Origin: Epichloe hybrida
Taxonomy: Eukaryota > Ascomycota > Sordariomycetes > Hypocreales > Clavicipitaceae
DNA length: 64,000 nt
Assembly: GCA_019022495.1 (NCBI GenBank)
Contig: JAFEKR010000030.1
Coordinates: 1-64,000 of the forward strand
Direction: 5' to 3'
The notes under the pieces were generated by a model, which worked only from the letters and a program-made list of their open reading frames with translations, was not told where the DNA came from and did not search any database. Shown one piece after another: positions 36,001 to 45,092 of this stretch (its first letter is position 1; every line of letters begins with the position of its first letter). The position numbers and the translations under genes were made by a program.

Positions 36001-37913
36001 TTATAAGTAAGGTAATAGCTAATTATATAGTAACTACTATAGAGACTAGTGAATTTACTATAAAAGGTAGTAAGGCTATAGAGAATTATAGTCCCTATAA
36101 TAATAGTATTAATATAAATAATATTATTACTAGGAAATATTAAAGAAAGGAAATAAGGAAAGCTAGGTAAGTATAGTTTTCTTTTACTTTCTTAATAGTA
36201 TTCTAAGGAACTTAATATAGTTTATATATTAAAGATATACCCCTAGAACCTATGTATTATTATTAGGCAATAGCCTTAGCGTATTATAACTACTAGAAGG
36301 AAGTGATTATAAAGGAGCTTTTAAAGCTTTAATCCTTAAACTACTAGGAGAATATACTAGATAAATTATTTAATCTTAAGGAAATTATTAACCTTAGATA
36401 GGTTTTTAAGTATAAAACTAATAAAAAAGGTATTATTATAGAGTTTAAGGCTTAAATAGTAGTTTAAGGTAACTAATAACTAAAGGATAACCTTAATAAC
36501 TATACTACTATGCTTACTTTATAATCTCTATATATACTACTTACTATTTACTATGCTAATAATCTTAATATATGTTAATATAATATTTAGAATGCTTTCC
36601 TATATATAAAACTTAAAGAACCTATCTTCTATAAGCTACTAGAGGGTATAAATATATAAGGTTATCTCTAGAAGATAACTAGAGCATTATATAGGCTATA
36701 GGAAGCTCCCTAATAATGGTTTCTATACCTAATGTAATTCCTATTAAATCTTAGCTTTATCTAAGGGAAGGAAGACCTATATATCTTTATAAAAGGCAGA
36801 TTTATCCTGTTTTTCTATGTAAATAATATTATAGTGCTATTTCTAAATGGATTTAAAGTAGAATTTAAAGAGCTATATAAGTAATTAATAAACAGTCTAG
36901 ATATTAAAGACTAAGGCAATTTAAAGTGGTTCCTAGGCATTAAAATCATTAGGAATTATAATACTAAAGAGATATAGTTATTATAGGAATTATATATTTA
37001 AAAGATAGCTTAGAAGTTTATCCCTAATATTATTAATAACGATTTAAAGAGCTTAATTATAATACCTTTAATAATAGCTATAATCATTTTAAATAATAGT
37101 TAGGCCAGTCTAGATATTAAAGACTAAGGCAATTTAAAGTGGTAGGCATTAAAATCATTAGGAGAGATATAGTTATTATAGCTCTTTAGTTTATCTTTAT
37201 ATTATTAGAAGACCTAATATAGCCTTTATAGCTTTAAAGCTAGCCTCCTTTATAATAAACCCTTTAATAAAGCATATTAAGCTTATAAAGGCTACTTTAA
37301 TATATACTTAAAATATAAGGAAGCTATATATTTAATACTTAGGAGCAAATAGCTTTAACACGCTTTTCTCTAGTACTAATGCCTCTCTTAGTAATAACCC
37401 TAATACTTAGAAATTAATATAAGGCTATGTCTTTATTATATATAAAGCTATAATTAATTAGAAGTCTAGGAGGTAGTATTATATAATAACCTTAAGCATA
37501 GAAGTAAAGCTCTTTATATTAAATTATAGAGTAAAAGAGCGTATATCTCTAGGTAAACTACTTTATAATATTAGTATATAGGTCCTTTCTTTATTAATTA
37601 TATAGTGTAATAATAAGTAAATAATTTATATTATAAAATATAAGGAAGAAAGGCTTTAAACTAGTCTAAAGTATCTTAATATAAATTAAATATGAATTTA
37701 AGAGTAATATACCCTAGGTAATATTAAGGTAAATTAGTTAAAGACCTCTAAGATACTTACTAATAGCTTTATAAAGCCTTTATTAAGGTAAATATATAAG
37801 GAATTCTATTACTAGATTAGCTTATAGGAAATTCCCACTTAATTATAATACTAGAAAATTATTATAATCTCTTCCTATGCCTATAATCTTTAGCTTTAAT
37901 AAATATCTTAGCT
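33090..37913 (+). pseudogene. Degenerate copia gag-pol
   Basis: A gag-like start at 33090 reads MSKETLNIVLLLEKD before stops. At 34302-34343 VIYNSRANVYIFNN matches the copia protease form with the catalytic Asp-Ser-Gly turned to Asn-Ser-Arg by G-to-A changes. From 35358 a stop-riddled IPYKL...TVLAYL...KPLIIYL corresponds to the integrase C-terminal TPYELW-type block. From 36401 VFKYKTNKKGIIIEFKA begins the reverse transcriptase, and at 36816-36827 the catalytic YVDD box reads YVNN. All catalytic aspartates checked are lost and no frame is open for any length, so no protein is made. Confidence 0.9.
36893..37181 (+). repeat. Internal duplication inside the dead copia element
   Basis: About 90 bases at 36893-36985 (CAGTCTAGATATTAAAGAC onward to GATATAGTTATTATAG) recur at 37106-37181 with two small deletions. 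Both copies share the same converted bases. Confidence 0.85.
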
Positions 37914-37923
37914 AAGGGGGGTG

Positions 37924-38154
37924 TGTTAAGGAGAGCTCCCTTAAAGCATAGGTTATATAAGGGTAGCGCGTATTAATAGGGATAAAACGTAAGGTTAGAT
38001 ATTAGTAAATATAATGTATTAGAAGTACCTCTATAGACTAGTTATTACTATAGCGCACTGTGTACCTTTTAGGTACAAAAGTCAGGTGCCGTCTGCACCT
38101 CTGATTGACTAAATCGAACGCTTTCTATCATCCTTTTTCACCCCTACCTTGACA
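37924..38154 (+). repeat. Right (3') LTR of the copia element
   Basis: 231 bp ending CTTGACA, forming TGTCA/TGACA ends with the left LTR. Its first about 130 bases are converted (for example TGTTAAGG against TGTCAGGG) while the last about 100 keep C/G (GGTGCCGTCTGCACCTCTG). This is the mirror image of the left LTR. Confidence 0.95.
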
Positions 38155-38159
38155 CAACC

Positions 38160-38811
38160 TTACTGGCCGTCCTTGCACAGGCCCCAACGGAATTCAGTGA
38201 TAGGTCAGTCACCACACGAAAAAGGTGATGTTGCAAATCAATGTAGTAACACATTGCCGATATCTTGTAAAGTTTTTCGAGCGACCAGGTTTGCAGCACG
38301 TCCCTTTGACTCCGTTACCCACCCACCAAACGACGTCCGTGACACGTTCACGATTCTTAGCAATATATTCCCTCGCCCATGTAATAAGCATTGACTTGAA
38401 ACACGCCACGATTCTTACACTGACCTTCTGTGTCTACTTCAAATTCGCAAGCTGTGCATCAGAATCGACTAAACTTTTGGATAGCGAAGCAAGAACGTTT
38501 ATAAAAACCCCTGAAAGTGGTGAAACATGCTTGGAGATTACCTGGGTGAGCACATAATGAATGTACTTGCCATTCGCTTTCACAGACTACGTTTTAGTAA
38601 ACTCAAGTACCCAAAATGCAGGATAATTTGTCGCAGTATTTAGAACAAGCCAAACCTCATCCCATCAACGATCAACAACGACGCCAGATACGTATACCAT
38701 CGAATCATATTTCTTCAAACTTACGATGATCACATCGTCGGAATCCATTAGCTATAAATGCTTGCTTGCCCTAACGCCATGTAATACCATATCCCGTGAT
38801 GATGAAGTTGC
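38160..38811. other. Intergenic, copia element to PNO1 3' end
   Basis: Unique DNA of normal composition. Short open frames lack conserved features. Presumably it includes the PNO1 3' untranslated region. Confidence 0.4.
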
Positions 38812-39702
38812 CTAAAATCGTTCCTTCATTCTCGCGGCCACGGTTCTCAGGTTGCCGTACACCTTGCCTGGAGGCTTACCCAAAATCAAGCTAACAATCG
38901 ATTCGCGCGCCATGTGGATATTTTTGAAGCCACCAAGAATATGGATTTTCGAATCAGCCAACACAATTCGCGTCCTGCTTGCATTCTCAATTGCGAACTT
39001 TGTTTTACCGTCCTTGCCAGCAATGCGACCAATAGCACGAGCTTGACTGTCGCCATGCATAGTCCTCACGTCTTTGATTTCAAAGGTTTCAATATAGAGG
39101 TCATCTAGCCTTAGCAAGGCAATGGCATCGTCCACATCGAAACCAAGGGTAAAGGCTTTCACAAAATCCTCGCCTTTTTGCAGGGCTCCGGTATCAGAGG
39201 TGTGATGTGATGTCCTCAATTCCACGGTCTTTCGTTTGATGTTCATTCGGCATTGTAATTTAAGGTGTTCAACGAGCGGAGGATATATTTGAGGCCATGA
39301 CTGTTTTAATGGTGTCATCCGATGGGGAGGAACGGGAATCTTTCGGGTATCCACCCGTGTGACGGGATCCTGAGCATTCGTCAGCATACAAGAATGTTAT
39401 CAAGAGGAACAAATTCCCATGCGTACAATATCTCCGGCAGGAGCGAAACGTGGCCGGCCCTCCTCGTCGATAGCCATTGAATCTCCTTCGTCAGTTGCTT
39501 GCATTCCCTCGCCGTCTACTGGCGTAAAATCGGGTTCTCCAAGAAGAAATTCATCCCCAGCTGCTTTCAAATTATCAGCACAATGACGTGAAACAGAAGA
39601 TCAAAGTTTTTCGAGAATTTGCCAACCTTGTGTCTGGAGTGAAACCTCTGCCTCTGGAAGCGGGGTTTCGTCGGCCTTTTTCAAGGCTGTGGGCGCAGGC
39701 AT
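38812..39702 (-). CDS. PNO1: Pno1/Dim2 KH-domain ribosome biogenesis factor
   Basis: An RNA-binding factor that escorts the 3' end of 18S rRNA and partners Nob1 and Dim1 during 40S maturation. Exons 39702-39627, 39563-39427 and 39369-38812 total 771 nt, 256 residues, phases matching. The N-terminal 80 residues are acidic and Pro/Ala-rich (PDFTPVDGEGMQATDEGD). The conserved block begins DPVTRVDTRKIPVPPHRMTPLK across intron 2, then KRKTVELRTSHHTSD. The KH region holds AIGRIAGKDGKTKFAIENAS and IHILGGFKNIHMARESIVSLILG. The C-terminus ends RTVAARMKERF, the family standard. It is head to head with MDM31. Confidence 0.92.
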
Positions 39703-40116
39703 TATGACTTTGTCGCGCAAAAGCTGTGAAATAGGTTCTTGATCAGATCAGAACGTATTCAGTACAGAGGTCCGACACAAATTCTTTTAAGGGGGTGGTG
39801 GAACAAGGGAAGAAAATTGGTGAACAATATTAGTTGGAGTCTAGACAGTGGCCGTCCCTGTTTGTCCATCATCTACCAAGCGGTGCAGAGAGATCATAAG
39901 AAAATTTATTGTGGGTTTCTCCGGGTTTATCGTGCCTTATCTATTGGCTGGTATCAACAAGCCCCCTAGGCGTGTACAGAGGTACTTCTCGACTTCTGGC
40001 GCACGTCACGCCTGCAGTTGTCGGTCGTTCTAACAAGGGCTGTTCTGCCAAATTCTGGTTGTTGAGACACATGCAGACTCTGGGATAAAGGAATATTCTC
40101 CTTTCAGTCGCCATGC
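39703..40116. promoter_or_regulatory. Divergent promoter region, PNO1 / MDM31
   Basis: 414 bases between two start codons on opposite strands, so it must contain both promoters and leaders. No TATA box was recognised. The MDM31 side ends with a short overlapping upstream reading frame. Confidence 0.5.
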
Positions 40117-40133
40117 ATGAGAATTATGTCTAA
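40113..40133 (+). promoter_or_regulatory. Overlapping upstream ORF at the MDM31 start
   Basis: The ATG at 40113 opens a six-codon frame (MHENYV, stop TAA at 40131) that overlaps both candidate MDM31 starts at 40117 and 40126 in another frame. Scanning ribosomes would meet it first. Confidence 0.6.
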
Positions 40134-42316
40134 GGCCTTCTCTATACGGCTGCTCGGAAGCCAGGCTTGGCGACCACGACAGACATCGCTGTTCGAAGCT
40201 CGTTTTGTCACTCCGTCGCCTTTCCAGTTCTATAAGCTATGGCCGTCGCAGTCGATTCATCGAAAGTCACGGATACAGCATTACGGAAGGCAGTCTTTCG
40301 AGGCGGCATCCCATGAAAACCCCGCGTCTCTTGTTCGGAATCGGAGGCTAAGGGCGATCCTCCTGGTTGTCGAAAGAACCTGGCCCTCGGCGGCTCCTGG
40401 AGTATTGGCCAACCACGGGAGAACAGTATACAAGCCCCTGGAAAAGTTTTCACAACAACGATACTATTCCAACGAGCGACAACAGAGTGATGCGAAAGAC
40501 TCCTTGCCACCGAAATCACGCGAGGAAGAGTTCCAATCAGATCAAGGCAAAGGTCCTACTTCAACAAAACCTAGCAGTGACGCGGACGTCGAATCGATAG
40601 CATCCTCTGTTTCTAAATATCTCCATTTGCCCAACTTACCCCATAGACCGACGAAAGATGAGCTGCTGGCCGCCGCAAATGGCTTTTGGGAAAGGCTCAA
40701 GGTGCGGTTCAAATGGATGTCAATTCGGAGCATGCGTCCTTGGAATGCAGATGAATGGGGCGCATTTGTGTCCTGGTTCATGCTGGGGCATATTGTTTGG
40801 GTTCTCGTAGGGACGACAACTTTCTTTTCATTACTTATTTTCTCGATTAATACTGTATTTGCTCAAGGCAAGTTCTGTTCAATCCTATCGTGGCAACTTG
40901 CTCTGACAAGTACTTCTAGAAACGCTTGCGAAATGGATTGGCGATTATTTAACACAATCCGCCGGAGTTACCGTCATCTTTGAATCCGCCATCGTGCCAA
41001 ATTGGAAGAATGGCGTTATTGCGTTTCGGAATGTATTTGTCTCCCGGAGGCCTGGACAGGTCAAGTCATCCGTGAGCAAAGGCTCTTCGGACGCCGCTGC
41101 CGTGGCTGCAGCAGGCCGACAATCACAGCCTTCAGTATCCTCTAATGTTGAAGATGATGGAAATTACACACAATTTGATGTCACCATTGCCAATGTCAAT
41201 GTGACTCTCTCATTTGTGAATTGGTGGAATGGGAAAGGGTTACTCAAGGACGTCGAAGTCAATGGAGTCAGGGGTGTTGTCGATCGTACATCAGTACATT
41301 GGCCAATTGAGGATATAGACCCCTTATCATACAAGCACAAGCATCAACCGGGCGATTTTGAGATTGAGTCATTCAAACTGGAAGACTTATTGCTGACGAT
41401 CCACCAGCCTAACGGATTCCGACCATTTTCGGTCAGCATATACTCATGTGAACTACCACAGCTTCGAAAACAATGGCTCTTCTACGACTTTCTCTCTGCG
41501 AACCACATGTCTGGGTCTTTTGATGGCTCTCTTTTCACGATCCATCCTCGCCAGGTCCATGGCATTGTCTCCAATCATGAACAAGGGGCATTGCTGGGTG
41601 TGGGTGAGCCAAACGCCTGGAAAAAATTCAGCAGGCTTCGGATTGATGGTCTCAAAATTGACCATCTAAATCGAGGAGTGGAAGGCCCTTTTGGGTGGAT
41701 ATATGAGGGCAATGTTGACATCGTAGCCGATGTGATGTTTCCTGCAGAAACAGATGACGGTCTTACCAAAGTCATGTCCGACTTCTACGATCAATTGGAA
41801 GAAGCCGTTATAATGAACAGGCAGCGCTTTCTATCAAATTCTGGTGGGAGCACCCCAATATTGGAGCAGTCTGGACATCTCTCTGATGCTGGAGGCGATG
41901 TCGGGACACTCGAGGCAAATCAAGCCGCTGAATTCACCGAAGAGGATCGACGGTATCTGATTATGGACATGCGCATTCACATGAATGATGTGAAGGCGGC
42001 GGTGCCGCTTTTCACGAGGGACATGTCCTACGTTAACCAGGCGTTGGTTCGACCAATTGTCGCATATATCAACGCCAAGAAAACGTACATACCAATATCT
42101 TGCCGAATCGTGAAGCGCCTCAGCGATTTTGATGGAAGTTGGACAGTATTTGACTGTGGCTTAATGAATGACGCATCTGTCGAAACATACGATGCTTTCG
42201 CTAAAGATGTTGAGGATCAGCAAAGTCGTGTTCGTCGGTTCAAGAAAGTTGGTTTCTGGACTCTGTCACTGGCGGTACATGCCTTGTTCATGGGCATGGC
42301 AGGCAATGTAGTCTGA
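40117..42316 (+). CDS. MDM31: Mdm31/Mdm32-family mitochondrial inner-membrane protein
   Basis: An inner-membrane protein needed for mitochondrial shape, inheritance and phospholipid homeostasis in yeast. Exons 40117-40867 and 40920-42316 give 715 residues. The N-terminus is Arg/Ser-rich, presequence-like. The first membrane segment is at about 225-250 (MLGHIVWVLVGTTTFFSLL). The conserved intermembrane domain includes ETLAKWIGDYLTQSAGVTVIFES, VPNWKNGVIAFRNVFVSRRP, NVTLSFVNWWNGKGLLKDVEV, VRGVVDRTSVHW and the SGSFDGSLFTIHPRQ block. A second hydrophobic segment closes the C-terminus (SLAVHALFMGMAGNVV). The 52-bp intron starts GCAAGT, not GT; only this choice restores the frame. Confidence 0.9.
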
Positions 42317-43182
42317 GGCAAACTTTAAGGGCATTTTTTTGCTTTACTGTCTGGTACGTATGGTGCACGACTGAGCCCAGAAACAGAGGATTACGTTTGG
42401 TTCGGAGGGCATGGAGATATATGTCATGTTTCATGCGGCAGCGTTGCAAACTATCGGGAGCACGGCGTTACAAATGAGTCAGGTTCTTCGGCGTTGGTGG
42501 TAACCGAACGAGATAGATTTAACTTGCGTACTAGATGGGTGTGACAGTCATATATGATACGTAAGTGTTCCAGTTGTATGAGAAATGTCACTAGATATCA
42601 CTCTTTTCAGCATGAACTTATACAAACATTTTTCATCTATTCTAACAACTAATGTCAACTTGACCTGCACCGACCAACAGATGACAGGCTCTTTTGCATA
42701 TACCAACCACATATTGAGATGCCGTCCTCCACTTGGCTCCATCGTATTAAAAAGGACGAGGGATTGGCTGCGCTGCCCAAGTTGAAAGGGCGTAGATTCT
42801 AATCGCCCATGACACCACCAATGTAAACAATTTGCCTAATTAACCACGCGTATCTATACTATGCCTCCCTCTTCGGCCTTGGCATCCCCTGAACTGCATC
42901 TGTTGCCGCCCGTTTGTTGGATGGCGAGTTGGCTCAAACACCCGTTTGCACTGCGCACAAGTCAGAATGACGCGACTTGGTCTGATGGAACGCTCCGCTG
43001 TCTCTACGTATGGACCCTTCCAACCGAATATAAACTGAAGCAAGTCGTCTTTGCATCAACATCGCGAAATAACTGATTGTCGCGGGTAGACGCGAATCAG
43101 CTGTGTTGCACCAGCCGGAAGTATGCGAAAGTGGGTTCAATTTCGGGAGAGCAGCTGCATTGCTTCGTTTTTCGTGGATTTA
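42317..43182. other. Convergent intergenic region, MDM31 / HCR1
   Basis: About 870 bases with no supported gene. Two short overlapping frames on opposite strands near 42840-43140 have no recognisable features. Confidence 0.4.
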
Positions 43183-44341
43183 TCACATAAAATCGTCACT
43201 GCCACAAGCATCAGTATTGGCGGAGTAAACAGAACTACTTGAAAACCGAGAAGCTAACTTACTCTCCAAAAGCATCATCATCATAGGTTGAGACGTCCGT
43301 CGTGTTGGCACGGCTGGCGACTAGGGAAGTTTTTGTTTTGGCAGCCTTGGTCTTTTTGCCTCCCTTTTCCGAAACCTTCTCCTCCTTCATTTTCTCATTG
43401 CTAAGGCGAGTCAAAGCACTGGCGACCTTTTTCACCTGCTCGCTGGACAGTTCCCTGGCCAGATCCTTGGCGAATTCTTCGAGAAAGAGACCATAGTGAG
43501 CTTTTTTCGTGTTTCCACTGATGATGGGAGCGAGAGTTGTACGCATCAACTCGAATTGTGTCTTGGTTTGCGGATTGAACAGTGGCAGAGAAGCAATATT
43601 GACGGTCGTTGATGGGTCATTGTCATCGACGACGACAGCAGCACCGCTGGTGTTTGCCTTGCGACCGCTGCCGGTACCAACATTCCCAAATAGATCTTCG
43701 GCGTGACGCAAGTCAGCTTCTTGTTCGGTGCGGCGAAGTCTTTCCCGACGCTGGACCTCAGTTTCGTCATCACTGCTGTCTTCTCCCTCTTCTTCGCGTT
43801 GAAGAGCACGGGCAGCCCGACGCTCAGCGACGCGTTCGGCTTTAGTCTTCTTGCTGGCAGCAGCCTCGGCGGCAGCCTTGGCTTTGATGTCCGCAGCCTT
43901 GCGTTGCTTCTCGCGCTCTACCTCGGAATCCTCGGCAGCATCCCATGAGTCGAGTACCTGATCGAGATAATATTATTATTAGCGTCACTTGTGTTGGTGA
44001 CTGACCACAGACTTTTAAGTCGAGCAACTCACATCGCTGTCATTTTCCTCATCTTCAAATTGGCGTCGGCGGGTGGCTGTGATGGGAGGAGAAGAAGGAG
44101 GAGTGCTGGACTCGCTTTCTTCTTCGTCTGGAGTAAGTAGCGGTCAGCAAAATGCAGCCAGGCACAGTTACAGGCACGAAAATGTTATGCCGGGATATGA
44201 TGCGGTCTCCACAAAGATGCGTCGAGAACAACGGGAGCTATATCCGTAGATGCAGATCTTCGTTGTTGAACTGTGTGTTGTACATGTGTAGTGACAGATT
44301 ACAAAGACGAGAATCTCACCCCATTGCTTTTTGGCGGGCAT
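43183..44341 (-). CDS. HCR1: Translation initiation factor eIF3 subunit j (Hcr1)
   Basis: A loosely bound eIF3 subunit acting in the 40S mRNA channel; it also aids termination and 20S pre-rRNA processing in yeast. Four exons: 44341-44320, 44127-44033, 43957-43263 and 43198-43183, totalling 275 residues. Exon 1 encodes MPAKKQW; exon 2 an acidic Ser-rich stretch; exon 3 the VLDSWDAAEDSE motif, a long Lys/Arg/Ala coiled segment, and FGNVGTGSGRK. The 16-nt last exon restores the family C-terminus FGDDDFM. Reading through the intron would end at FGE, so the micro-exon is well supported. It is divergent from the arginyl-tRNA synthetase gene. Confidence 0.9.
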
Positions 44342-45092
44342 AATATCGTGGGTCGGAGGCGTAGAAACGGCACGACAACTTGCAATAAGAGGCGACAGGT
44401 GGTGGCTTGTACTCTCAGTTCAACGACAAGCAGTGAGATGTTGACAAAGGTGTAGATAGCGGTGGAAGGATTTGGCTGGTGCACGATTGGAGGGAGAGAA
44501 ATTACGTCGTCAAAAGCAGATTGCAGGCTGGTTTTAATTTTTTTTGTGTGGCTGCTAATGACGGGTGGATGGGCGGGGGAGGTTCCCAAGCTATAGCACT
44601 GAGCAACTTTAAAAGGGAGGGGCGCCGTGATTTCCGTCAGGCGTTAGGCGTCAGGCGTCAGGCGTCAGGCGTCAGGCGCCAGGATTTGACCAAGTAGCGC
44701 GTGACAGGATGTAAATATAACAGGAAATTTGAGACCGTAGAAGCAGACAGAGACCGACGGAGCCAAGCACCGGCCCCATACTGTTAGCGCAACCCAAGGA
44801 AGCCCTTTGACCCCCAAGGTTTGTGACTTGGGCTTTGGGAACAAAAGAGTCATAATATTACTCGCATACGCTAAGAACACAAGTTACAGGGAGCCGATGA
44901 GCATGATGACTAAGGACCCGACGTCAGGCAACCACCCCGCACCAAACCATCTACCTAGGTACCTACCTACCAGTCCACTTGTAACTTTGCTCCGCCAGAC
45001 CCTGAGGTGGGGAACCACCAGACAGTATTTTGAGTCACAGATGCGTGGTGCCAAAAGTTTGGAAAAAGTTCAACCTTGGTAAGGAGGTCTTC
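44342..45092. promoter_or_regulatory. Divergent region HCR1 / arginyl-tRNA synthetase
   Basis: About 750 bases containing both promoters. It includes a 7-bp tandem array at 44636-44682 and an ACCTAGGTACCTACC stretch near 44951. No TATA box was recognised. Confidence 0.5.
44636..44682. repeat. Tandem heptamer repeat (GCGTCAG)n
   Basis: About six to seven heptamers, four of them exact GCGTCAG and the outer ones varied (GCGTTAG, GCGCCAG). It lies roughly 300 bases upstream of HCR1 and 410 upstream of the first arginyl-tRNA synthetase ATG. Confidence 0.9.

Larger units (their letters stand above)
32677..38159. mobile_element. Full-length Ty1/copia LTR retrotransposon, RIP-inactivated, with CAACC target duplication
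   Basis: The element proper is 32682-38154 (5,473 bp) with 231-bp LTRs at both ends. The 5-bp direct repeat CAACC flanks it (32677-32681 and 38155-38159). The interior is very A+T-rich, with stop codons in every frame and almost no CpA/TpG, as expected of RIP, which converts C to T mainly in CpA. Protein landmarks still read in the order gag, protease, integrase, reverse transcriptase, which defines Ty1/copia rather than gypsy. A polypurine tract AAGGGGGGTG lies directly before the right LTR. Its orientation is plus. Confidence 0.95.

Noticed and set aside
32760..38100. Centromere-like A+T-rich DNA
   Set aside because: Matching LTRs, a target-site duplication and readable copia protein motifs explain the whole block as one mutated retrotransposon.
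44636..44682. CRISPR-like repeats
   Set aside because: The units are contiguous heptamers without spacers in a eukaryotic promoter region; this is a microsatellite.
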